Assembly: GCA_021300125.1 (NCBI GenBank)
Contig: JAJTHX010000179.1
Span: 1 to 11,296 of the forward strand
Source of the DNA: Betaproteobacteria bacterium
GTDB lineage: Bacteria; Pseudomonadota; Gammaproteobacteria; Burkholderiales; SG8-41
Direction of reading: 5' to 3'
DNA: 11,296 bases
Every line of letters starts with the position of its first letter. The first letter of the stretch is position 1. Shown piece by piece: positions 1 to 6,348 of this stretch. A model generated the notes under the pieces. The model did no database searches and was not told the DNA's origin. It saw only the letters and a program-made list of their open reading frames with translations. A program made the translations under genes and the position numbers.

Positions 1-2
1 CG

Positions 3-3000
3 AATGTGATTGCAGCAATCCAGCCGAGGCCATGGCTGCGGCGTGGGTCACTTTCGGAGGGTGGAGAGATTACGAGAGGTTTTGCCGGTGTGGAACTGGT
101 CAGCCCTGGCACGCCCAACCTGCGCGTCGAAATCCAGGCTGACAACCACGAGGCGAGGAATCTTGGCAGCCTCGTCGCCGAGGCCGGCCGCATCGGCATC
201 TACGCCGGCTTGATCAGGCAGGGCGGGGCCATCAATGCCGACAGCGCCGTGGCCGAGGGCGGGCGTATCCTGCTGCGCTCGACCAGGCGCACCGATCTTG
301 ACGTTTCGAGCGTCATCAGCGCGCGTGGCACGGATGGCGGGCGCATCGAGGTGCTGTCCGACCTGGCGACCGGCCAGACCAACACCGCCGGCATCCTGGA
401 CGCATCGGCCTCGGGCGCCGCAGGGCGTGGCGGCTTCGTGGAAACTTCCGCGGCCGCGATCAATATCGGGGACTCCACCAGGGTCAATACCATGGGCAGC
501 GCCGCTCCGGGGCTGTGGGTGATTGATCCCTTGAACTTTTGGATTGTGCCGGGTAGCGCTGCGCTGAGCCCCAGCGGGGTCGGCGCCAGCACGCTGGTGG
601 CGAACCTGGCCACGACACCCATCGATATTTACACCGCGGCCTATGGCGGCCAAGAGGGCAACATTCTGGTCAATGCGCCGGTGTCCTGGAGCAGTGCCAA
701 CGGCTTGAGCCTGTATGCGCATAACGACATCCAGGTGGCGCAACCTGTGGCCAATGCAGGTACCGGTCTGGTCTATATGATGGCCGGATGGAATGGCAGT
801 GTGGGTGGGGCATTTCCGGTTTTCGGCACGGGCAACATCAGCATCTCGGCGCCGGTCAGCAGCAATGGCTCCATCTTCCTGTTCGCGGGGAATACGATTT
901 CACAGACCAGCAGCGGCATGTTGACCACGCCGGCGCTCGGCGCCGAAACATTGGCTGGCAGTGTCCAGTTGAATGCCGCCTTCAACGCTGTCGGCACGCT
1001 GGCGGGTAAAGCCAGGGGCCAGTTTGCCTTCAAAAATTCCAGCACCGGCAACCTGAACGTCGGCGCCGTGTTTGGCAGGACGGGGATTCTCGTATCGGAC
1101 GGGGGTATCGATGCACCGCATGTCAATATCTCGGTCAGCCAGAACGGTGCCGGGGCGCTTGTCATCAAGGAGCCGGTCAGGGCCTTGAGCGAAAGTCGCA
1201 GCGGCAATGCCACTGTCACATTGACTTCGCTCAACGGCATTGAGGTGAATCCCGTCGGTTCCGTGAATGGTCGGGTGGAGGCGAGTGCAGGCTCCGGCGT
1301 TGTCGATGGCGGTATCGCCTACCCCGGCGGCAACGCCACTGTGACCCTGACCAACAACGGCGTTGCGGCCCTTTGGGTGAGCGGCGAATTGAAAGCCACG
1401 GCCGGCAATGGCGCCGACTCGGGACCGGGCACGGGTGGTGGCCACGGTGGCTCGGCCACCGTGAATATCACTTCCAACGACGCTCTGAATATCCACGGCC
1501 CGGTCACAGCCCTCGCTGGCCGCGGCGGCGATGTGGACATGTACGGCGGCGGCATCAGCGGCAGTGGCGGCAATGCCACTCTCGTAACCTCCTCGGTCGG
1601 CAACACCGTGATCAACGCCGGTATCACCGTGACCGGTGGTCGCGGCGGCTCGAACGACAACTTCGCGGCGGCTGGCCATGGCGGTTCTGCCTCGCTGCTG
1701 ATGGGATCCAGCGCGGGAATGACCGTGTCCGAGAGTACTATGACTGTGCAGGGCGGTTCAGGGGGGGCGGCTGGCGGGGGCTTTGGGGGCAATGGAGGCG
1801 GTGTCCTGGTGGAATTGACAGACTTAAGCGGCGCTGCGCAACTCCAATTCAATGATGCGGCGCTTATGGTTACTGCGGGCGATGCAGGATATGGTGGCGA
1901 CACTGGAACCGCACAGGGGGGCGCCATCAGGCTGACCGCAAACGGCGGCATGTCGTTGTATAACAGCGTTGTTTATTTGGACGGCGGCGAAACGGCGGGC
2001 GTTGCTGCGTCCGAAACGCTGATCCGGCTCGAGTCTTCCAATGATCTTTTGATCCGGGAAACCCAGATCACTGCTGCGGGATCCCGTTATGCCAGTGACA
2101 ACTTTACTGCTGCCGGCGGCCACGCCAAGATCGAGGTGCGCGCCACCAACGGCAATATCACCGTGGACGGTGCTGAAGGCAATCCCGGCTATCTATACGC
2201 TTACGGCGGTCACGCCGCTCCGTCATCCTTCGCTTACGGCGGCAACGGCCGGATCGACATCATGGCAAGGGCGTCTGTGAACCTGTCGGCGTTTTCCCAG
2301 GTGGGGGCCTTGGCTGGTAGCGGTGGCTTTTCCGGCGTTGGCGGCAACGCCCAGGTGACGGTTTCATCCGAAATCGGCAACCTGAACTTGTCCGGCTCCA
2401 CTATCTACGCGGCAGGAGGCACCACCGACAGTGGTGGTTATGGGGGTGCCGCATCCGTTGTGCTGTCGGCGATCGGTCCGGTTTCCATGAGTGCTTTCAG
2501 TGCTATAAGCTATGGCGGCAGTGGCGGCCAGGGTACTGGCGACGCGCGGGTGCAAGTCGAGAGCGGTACCCGCATCGAGATGAACGATTTTTCTACCCTC
2601 AGAGCGTATAGCGATTCGGAGGCGGGGGGGGTGGGTCAAGTGGACTTGATCGCAGCAGGACCGGTCAGTCTGTCCAATTCAGTGCTGCAGGCGCCATACG
2701 GCGGCGCGATTTTGATCTCGGGCCTCGGTATTACCATGAACTACACCGAAGTGTATGCCGGCGGCACAGTTTCGCTCTATTCCGATGAAAGCGGCATTAC
2801 TGCAGTCAACGATTCCACCATCTACAGCGGATCCTCCCCAAGCTCGGGCCTGGCCATTGGCACCTCGGGCGACCTGTTTCTGGATCAGAGCTGGATCTAC
2901 GGCTACCCGGAAGTGAACCTGGCCATTGGCGGCAATGTGTATCTTGGCAACGGCTCGAAAATCGAGGCCGGTTCTCCCGATACGATTTTCCTGGTGTTTC

Positions 3001-3299
3001 CCAACGGTGCGTCCAGCAACTTTTTCGTCAATGGTGCGCCAGGCGTCATCAGCGTTGGCGATACCGGTTTCTTCGTGAATGGCGCTCCGGCACAGTTGGG
3101 TATCAACATGTTCGTGACCAATGGCACGCCGCCCCCGCCAGTCACCCTGGACTCCGGGGTCCCGGCCCCGGTGGATTCCCTGGTCGTGGCCCTTAACCAA
3201 TCCACCCGGCCGCCGGCAGGATCGCAGGGCACCGGGGCGAAGAATGATGAGGACGATCCAAAGAAAACCGGCAAGAAGGACGCACCGGTCTGCCGCTGA
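3..3299 (+). CDS. Two-partner secretion exoprotein (TpsA, filamentous haemagglutinin-like), 5' end beyond window
   Basis: This is a secreted or surface beta-helical exoprotein, probably an adhesin, exported by the TpsB encoded just downstream. The frame is open to the left edge, so the signal peptide and N-terminal TPS secretion domain lie outside; about 1098 residues are visible, and the GTG at base 6 has no ribosome site and is unlikely to be the start. Family-typical segments are VELVSPGTPNLRVEI, GRIGIYAGLIRQGGAINADS, GGFVETSA and GLWVIDPLNFWIV in the first 180 residues. From about residue 400 to 890 the chain is a series of Gly-rich units (GGNATVTLT-like). The C-terminal tail has PPPP, then an acidic and basic stretch (KNDEDDPKKTGKK), and ends PVCR. 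I see no cysteine other than that penultimate one. The gene contains runs of seven and eight G. The ligand or target cannot be read from the sequence. The class is confident, the precise role is not. Confidence 0.88.
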   Translation, partial: NVIAAIQPRPWLRRGSLSEGGEITRGFAGVELVSPGTPNLRVEIQADNHEARNLGSLVAEAGRIGIYAGLIRQGGAINADSAVAEGGRILLRSTRRTDLDVSSVISARGTDGGRIEVLSDLATGQTNTAGILDASASGAAGRGGFVETSAAAINIGDSTRVNTMGSAAPGLWVIDPLNFWIVPGSAALSPSGVGASTLVANLATTPIDIYTAAYGGQEGNILVNAPVSWSSANGLSLYAHNDIQVAQPVANAGTGLVYMMAGWNGSVGGAFPVFGTGNISISAPVSSNGSIFLFAGNTISQTSSGMLTTPALGAETLAGSVQLNAAFNAVGTLAGKARGQFAFKNSSTGNLNVGAVFGRTGILVSDGGIDAPHVNISVSQNGAGALVIKEPVRALSESRSGNATVTLTSLNGIEVNPVGSVNGRVEASAGSGVVDGGIAYPGGNATVTLTNNGVAALWVSGELKATAGNGADSGPGTGGGHGGSATVNITSNDALNIHGPVTALAGRGGDVDMYGGGISGSGGNATLVTSSVGNTVINAGITVTGGRGGSNDNFAAAGHGGSASLLMGSSAGMTVSESTMTVQGGSGGAAGGGFGGNGGGVLVELTDLSGAAQLQFNDAALMVTAGDAGYGGDTGTAQGGAIRLTANGGMSLYNSVVYLDGGETAGVAASETLIRLESSNDLLIRETQITAAGSRYASDNFTAAGGHAKIEVRATNGNITVDGAEGNPGYLYAYGGHAAPSSFAYGGNGRIDIMARASVNLSAFSQVGALAGSGGFSGVGGNAQVTVSSEIGNLNLSGSTIYAAGGTTDSGGYGGAASVVLSAIGPVSMSAFSAISYGGSGGQGTGDARVQVESGTRIEMNDFSTLRAYSDSEAGGVGQVDLIAAGPVSLSNSVLQAPYGGAILISGLGITMNYTEVYAGGTVSLYSDESGITAVNDSTIYSGSSPSSGLAIGTSGDLFLDQSWIYGYPEVNLAIGGNVYLGNGSKIEAGSPDTIFLVFPNGASSNFFVNGAPGVISVGDTGFFVNGAPAQLGINMFVTNGTPPPPVTLDSGVPAPVDSLVVALNQSTRPPAGSQGTGAKNDEDDPKKTGKKDAPVCR
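1200..2690 (+). repeat. Degenerate tandem Gly-rich repeat array inside tpsA
   Basis: About 14 units can be aligned on a Gly-Gly-x-Ala-x-Val/Ile-x-Leu/Val core. Anchor glycines or equivalents are encoded near 1203, 1329, 1449, 1569, 1683, 1800, 1920, 2016, 2118, 2241, 2343, 2445, 2538 and 2634. Spacings in residues are 42, 40, 40, 38, 39, 40, 32, 34, 41, 34, 34, 31 and 32. Some units still match in DNA: a 14-bp identity at 1201-1214 and 1567-1580, and a 12-bp identity at 1326-1337 and 2340-2351. This fits a right-handed beta-helix with glycine-rich turns that grew by duplication and then diverged. Unit boundaries are my own hand alignment. Confidence 0.7.
2624..2631 (+). repeat. G8 homopolymer within tpsA
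   Basis: Eight consecutive G cover two Gly codons and the first base of a Val codon (around residues 874-876). A seven-G run lies at 1761-1767 and a six-G run at 1916-1921 in the same gene. Runs of this length can slip during replication; a one-base change here would truncate the last fifth of the protein. Whether it varies cannot be seen from one sequence. Confidence 0.6.
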
Positions 3300-3387
3300 G
3301 CGGATCCCGGTCGCGCCGCAAACCCTGGCTGACCACGCCGCGTTCGTTGCCGGCCGCTCCTCGATAATGCATTGAAATTGCAGCACT

Positions 3388-3419
3388 TTGCTGGATTTTT
3401 CGGACTCTTCTGCGATAAT
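3388..3419 (+). promoter_or_regulatory. Candidate extended -10 promoter for tpsB
   Basis: The 182-bp gap between tpsA and tpsB contains TGCGATAAT at 3411-3419, a good extended -10 element. The best upstream -35-like hexamer, TTGCTG at 3388-3393, has a 20-bp spacer, longer than ideal. The region around it is clearly more AT-rich than its surroundings. It would give tpsB its own transcript of about 55 leader bases. I see no convincing terminator after tpsA, so read-through from tpsA is also possible. Confidence 0.4.
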
Positions 3420-3481
3420 AATTCGGATGCAAGCCTGAACGGTTTTGATCCCTTCAACGGGTGCCCAGGGAACACCTCGGA

Positions 3482-5101
3482 ATGAAAAAAAAATCAATTA
3501 AATCAAGGGTTTGCTATATTTTTTGGGCAAGCTGTGCAGGCCTCCTGGCGGGTTTCCTGCCGATGTCGCTGCGAGCCCAAAGCGCGCCGGAAGTGGTGAT
3601 TCCCGCGCCGCGATTCGAAATCCGCGGGTTTGAGGTCAGCGGTGACAGCCTGCTCGGCGCCGAAACGGTGCAGCGTATCGTCACGCCTTTCACCGGCCAG
3701 CAGAAGGATTTCGGCGACGTGCAGCGCGCGCTGGAGGCGCTTGAGGCCGAATACCGCCGGCGCGGTTTCGGCGTGGTGCAGGTGCAGTTGCCGGAGCAGG
3801 ACATTACCCTGGGCGTGGTGCGCTTCAATGTCAACCAGCCCACGCTCGGCAAGGTCAACATCGAAGGCAACCAGTTCTTCAACAACGCCAACGTTCGCCG
3901 CGCGCTGCCCTCGTTGAGGGAAGGGCAGACGCCCAATTCCGCCGCCATCGCACGCGACCTGCAGATTGCATCCGAGCATCCGGTCAAGCAGACCAATGTG
4001 CTGCTGCGCTCGGGCGCCACCGACAGCCAGGTGGATATCAATGTCCGCGTCACCGACAGCCGGCCATGGCGGCTGATCGCCACGCTCGACGACTCCGGCA
4101 CCTCGGACACCGGCTACATGCGCCTTGGCCTGGGTTTGCAGCACACGAACCTGTTCGACCGCGACCACACCTTCACCGTACAGTACGTGACCTCGCCCAC
4201 CCAGCACGATCAGGTGGCGATCTACGGTCTGGGCTACCGCATCCCGTATTACCGCCTGCACAGCACGCTGGATCTTTTCGCCGGCTATTCGGACGTGGAT
4301 TCCGGCACCGTGCAGGGGCTGTTCAACGTCAGTGGCAAGGGTTCGATTTTTGGCGGCCGCTGGAGCTACCACCTGCCCAAGTGGGACGACATCGAGCACC
4401 GCGTTTTCGCCGGCCTTGACTATCGTGCGTTCCAGAACAATGTCACCCTCGCCGGCGTCGGTCTGGTACCGGACATCACCATCCAGCCGGTGTCGATCGG
4501 CTATGCCGGCCTGAAGCGGATGACCGCGAGCGAGTGGAACTTCAACACCTCGCTGTCGCGCAACCTGCCCGGCGGCGTGGACGGCGATGCCGCGGCTTTC
4601 CAACGCACCCGCGCCGGCGCCAATCCCGAATACACGATCCTGCGTTTCGGCACCTCCTACATCCATGCCTTCGCCAATCAGTGGCAGGGCCGTGCCGCGC
4701 TGGCCGGCCAATACAGCGGTGACAGGCTGGTGCCGGGGGAGCAATACGGCATCGGCGGTCCCGATTCGGTGCGTGGTTACCTGTTGCGTGAGGCCACCAA
4801 CGACAAGGGGTATGCGGTGCAGCTTGAGGCCTATACGCCCAACCTCTCGGCCCGCGTCGGCTTGACCGACCAATGGCGCCTGCGGATGGTTGGTTTTTAT
4901 GACTTTGGCCAGGTCAAGCGCAATGACCCGCTCGCCGGGGAGCAGGCGGGCAAATACCTCGCCAGCACCGGTATCGGCATGCGCCTCGGCCTTGGCAAAA
5001 CGCTCAGCCTGCGCCTCGACCTGTCGCATGTGCTGCGTGACCATGGCACCCGTCAGGCCGGCGACATGCGCCTCAACGGCGCGATGGCGCTGGTCTATTG
5101 A
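3482..5101 (+). CDS. Two-partner secretion transporter (TpsB, ShlB/FhaC/HecB family)
   Basis: This is an outer-membrane Omp85-superfamily protein that recognises the TPS domain of its partner and passes it to the cell surface. I chose the ATG at 3482 (539 residues) because it opens a clear signal peptide (KKK, then a hydrophobic stretch, with likely cleavage after LRA at residue 32) and has AGGGA about 10 bases upstream; an in-frame GTG at 3461 would add seven unneeded residues. Two POTRA domains follow, about residues 45-117 (starting FEIRGFEVSGDSLL) and 122-195 (GKVNIEGNQFF). A beta-barrel runs from about 200 to the end. The Omp85 motif VRGY is at residues 430-433, preceded by GGPDS. Only about 12 residues separate the cleavage site from POTRA 1, so the plug helix H1 of FhaC seems to be missing. 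Codons 2-4 are an A9 run. The partner is almost certainly the exoprotein upstream. Confidence 0.95.
   Translation: MKKKSIKSRVCYIFWASCAGLLAGFLPMSLRAQSAPEVVIPAPRFEIRGFEVSGDSLLGAETVQRIVTPFTGQQKDFGDVQRALEALEAEYRRRGFGVVQVQLPEQDITLGVVRFNVNQPTLGKVNIEGNQFFNNANVRRALPSLREGQTPNSAAIARDLQIASEHPVKQTNVLLRSGATDSQVDINVRVTDSRPWRLIATLDDSGTSDTGYMRLGLGLQHTNLFDRDHTFTVQYVTSPTQHDQVAIYGLGYRIPYYRLHSTLDLFAGYSDVDSGTVQGLFNVSGKGSIFGGRWSYHLPKWDDIEHRVFAGLDYRAFQNNVTLAGVGLVPDITIQPVSIGYAGLKRMTASEWNFNTSLSRNLPGGVDGDAAAFQRTRAGANPEYTILRFGTSYIHAFANQWQGRAALAGQYSGDRLVPGEQYGIGGPDSVRGYLLREATNDKGYAVQLEAYTPNLSARVGLTDQWRLRMVGFYDFGQVKRNDPLAGEQAGKYLASTGIGMRLGLGKTLSLRLDLSHVLRDHGTRQAGDMRLNGAMALVY
3485..3493 (+). repeat. A9 homopolymer directly after the tpsB start codon
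   Basis: Nine A form codons 2-4 (Lys-Lys-Lys) of tpsB. Gain or loss of one base would put the signal peptide out of frame and abolish transporter synthesis. The run is also long enough for transcriptional slippage. Polylysine at the start of a signal peptide is common, so the tract may have no regulatory role. Confidence 0.6.
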
Positions 5102-5117
5102 GCCGGGTGAGCCGGCT
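5101..5117 (+). terminator. Weak hairpin at the end of tpsB
   Basis: AGCCGG at 5101-5106 pairs with CCGGCT at 5112-5117 around a five-base loop, starting on the last base of the tpsB stop codon. No U-tract follows directly; a short T run comes only at 5137-5141. It could mark the end of the TPS transcript, but it is not a canonical intrinsic terminator. Confidence 0.25.
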
Positions 5118-5147
5118 GGTCACGCCAAGCCCTTGATTTTTAACGCC

Positions 5148-5175
5148 TTGATCAGACAGGGCTTTCCGGTATAAT
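5148..5175 (+). promoter_or_regulatory. Sigma70-type promoter of the rpsF-priB-rpsR-rplI operon
   Basis: TTGATC at 5148-5153 is followed after 16 bp by a perfect TATAAT at 5170-5175. Transcription would begin near 5182, giving a leader of about 98 bases before rpsF. A consensus -10 fits a highly expressed ribosomal protein operon. The region upstream, after the tpsB stop, has no other gene. Confidence 0.75.
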
Positions 5176-5228
5176 CCGGCCTCCCGCGCGGGCAACCGTC
5201 CGCCGGAACACCACCGAAGTTTTCCTTG

Positions 5229-5254
5229 CCGCACCGCGCTCGCATCGCGGGCGG
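5229..5254 (+). promoter_or_regulatory. GC-rich leader hairpin before rpsF, candidate S6:S18 autoregulatory element
   Basis: CCGC (5229-5232) and CCGCG (5234-5238) pair with CGCGG (5246-5250) and GCGG (5251-5254). This makes a nine-pair stem with one bulged A and a seven-base loop, ending 13 bases before the AAGGAG ribosome site of rpsF. In several bacteria the rpsF leader RNA is bound by the S6:S18 complex as feedback control. Position and structure fit that role, but I could not match the known consensus fold base by base. A second GC-rich palindrome, CCCGCGCGGG, is at 5183-5192 near the transcript start. Confidence 0.4.
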
Positions 5255-5279
5255 CCCCACAGCCCACAAGGAGAAATGC

Positions 5280-5675
5280 ATGCGACATTACGAGATCGTT
5301 TTGATCGTCCATCCGGACCAAAGCGAGCAGGTGCCGGCGATGATTGACCGCTATCGCCAGCTCATCACCGGCCGCAAGGGGGCGGTGCACCGCTACGAAG
5401 ACTGGGGTCGCCGCCAGCTCGCCTACCCGATCCAGAAGCTGCACAAGGCGCACTACGTGCTGATGAACATCGAGTGCGACCAGGAAACCCTCGGCGAACT
5501 CGAGCACGCCTTCAAGTTCAATGACGCGGTGCTGCGCCATCTCACGGTCAGCATGGAAGCTGCCGTCACCGGCCCGTCGCCGATGATGCGCGAGGAGAAG
5601 CCGCGCGCGGCCGTCACCGAGGAAGCCAGGCCGGCTGCCGCAGCCGCTGTGCCGCCCGCGGAGCGTGCAGCCTAA
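5280..5675 (+). CDS. rpsF: 30S ribosomal protein S6
   Basis: S6 binds the central domain of 16S rRNA as a heterodimer with S18, which is encoded two genes downstream. The protein has 131 residues, the usual length. It opens [20 protein letters not shown] and contains [21 protein letters not shown] and [10 protein letters not shown], all close to the E. coli protein. The ATG at 5280 is chosen because AAGGAG (5268-5273) lies six bases upstream and the family begins exactly here; an upstream in-frame ATG at 5226 would add 18 residues unlike S6. The last 25 residues are a low-complexity Ala/Pro/Glu tail ending ERAA, so the Glu-Glu end modified by RimK in E. coli is absent. It is first in the operon and its stop codon directly abuts the priB start. 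Confidence 0.98.
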   Translation: MRHYEIVLIVHPDQSEQVPAMIDRYRQLITGRKGAVHRYEDWGRRQLAYPIQKLHKAHYVLMNIECDQETLGELEHAFKFNDAVLRHLTVSMEAAVTGPSPMMREEKPRAAVTEEARPAAAAAVPPAERAA

Positions 5676-5975
5676 GTGAGCGGCAACACGGTCAGGCTGC
5701 ATGCCGTCCTGACCGCGATGGAAACCCTGCGCCACACCCCTGCCGGCCTGCCGGTGATCGATTTCACCGTCAGCCACGCCTCCCAGCAAACCGAAGCCGG
5801 GCGCGAACGCGAGGTGAATTTCGAGATGACGGCGAAAGCCGCCGGCGAACTGGCGAAACGGATTGCCGCATTGCCCGCAGGCAGCGCGCTCCGGCTGGAA
5901 GGGTTTCTGAACCGCAGGCACAGATTGAGCAGGCAGATGGTTCTGCACGTGACACGGATCGAAAACGCGAACTGA
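5676..5975 (+). CDS. priB: Primosomal replication protein N (PriB)
   Basis: PriB is a small single-stranded-DNA-binding OB-fold protein that works with PriA in restarting stalled replication forks and loading DnaB. The protein has 99 residues, near the usual 100-105. Typical features are NTVRLHAVLTAMETLRHTPAG, the strand VIDFTVSHAS, REREVNFEMTAKAAGELA and the closing strand MVLHVTRIENAN. The start is GTG at 5676, the very next base after the rpsF TAA, so translation is probably coupled; no separate strong ribosome site is seen. Its position between rpsF and rpsR is the classic beta/gamma-proteobacterial arrangement. The TGA stop lies inside the first copy of a 13-bp-period repeat. Confidence 0.95.
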   Translation: MSGNTVRLHAVLTAMETLRHTPAGLPVIDFTVSHASQQTEAGREREVNFEMTAKAAGELAKRIAALPAGSALRLEGFLNRRHRLSRQMVLHVTRIENAN

Positions 5976-6004
5976 AACCACGAACTGAAACCTTGAACTG
6001 AACA
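5968..6004 (+). repeat. Short tandem repeat, GAACTGAA core with 13-bp period
   Basis: Three copies of GAACTGAA start at 5969, 5982 and 5995, exactly 13 bp apart. The first two share a 12-bp unit (CGAACTGAAACC). Weaker echoes (CGAATC twice, then GACTGAAAGG) continue to the rpsR ribosome site. The array fills most of the 66-bp priB-rpsR gap and includes the priB stop codon. Confidence 0.7.
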
Positions 6005-6041
6005 CACGAATCAAACGAATCGAGACTGAAAGGATATTGAC

Positions 6042-6338
6042 ATGCCAAGAATGGGCGGCAGTGCCGGCAAAGGCAAATTCGGCAAGGGCAAAGGCAAGGA
6101 CGGACGCAAGAAAGGCGGCGCGCTGTTCCGTCGCCGCAAGTTCTGCCGTTTCACGGCCGAGGGCATCAAGCAGGTGGACTACAAGGACATCAGCCTGCTC
6201 AAGGATTTCATCAACGAGAACGGCCGCATCATCCCGGCCCGCATCACCGGCACCAAGGCGCGCTATCAGCGCCAGCTGACCACCGCGGTCAAGCGCGCGC
6301 GCTTCCTCGCGCTGCTGCCGTACACCGACCAGCACTGA
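6042..6338 (+). CDS. rpsR: 30S ribosomal protein S18, with extended N-terminus
   Basis: S18 pairs with S6 on the 30S platform. The protein has 98 residues against 75 in E. coli. The conserved body starts near residue 29 ([20 protein letters not shown]) and ends [14 protein letters not shown], with [12 protein letters not shown] between. The extra 24 or so residues at the N-terminus are Gly/Lys-rich with a GKGK pattern; other betaproteobacteria also have longer S18 N-termini. The ATG at 6042 is preceded by GAAAGGA (6028-6034) seven bases away. A second in-frame ATG at 6051 would shorten it by only three residues and has poorer spacing. The rplI start follows 10 bases after the stop. Confidence 0.97.
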   Translation: MPRMGGSAGKGKFGKGKGKDGRKKGGALFRRRKFCRFTAEGIKQVDYKDISLLKDFINENGRIIPARITGTKARYQRQLTTAVKRARFLALLPYTDQH

Positions 6339-6348
6339 GAGGCCCGCC

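Noticed and set aside
6..105. GTG at base 6 as the true start of tpsA, or a frameshift near the left edge
   Set aside because: The frame is open to the edge and the family needs several hundred more residues upstream. Residues 1-30 match the family less well than what follows, but no other frame gives a better match, so a frameshift is not supported.
1740..1802. Possible RTX-type calcium-binding glycine repeats
   Set aside because: The GGxGG runs lack the regular nonapeptide GGxGxDxUx with its aspartates; the spacing fits TPS beta-helix units instead.
2679..3497. A 272-codon minus-strand frame across the tpsA end and the tpsB leader
   Set aside because: No domain or ribosome site; it runs through the tpsA tail and the promoter-like gap.
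3503..5044. A 513-codon open frame on the minus strand opposite tpsB
   Set aside because: It is a mirror of the GC-rich tpsB codons, has no recognisable domain, and lies fully under a gene with a clear family match.
5968..6034. Possible CRISPR-like array
   Set aside because: Repeat cores are only 8-12 bp with almost no spacer, far too short for CRISPR.
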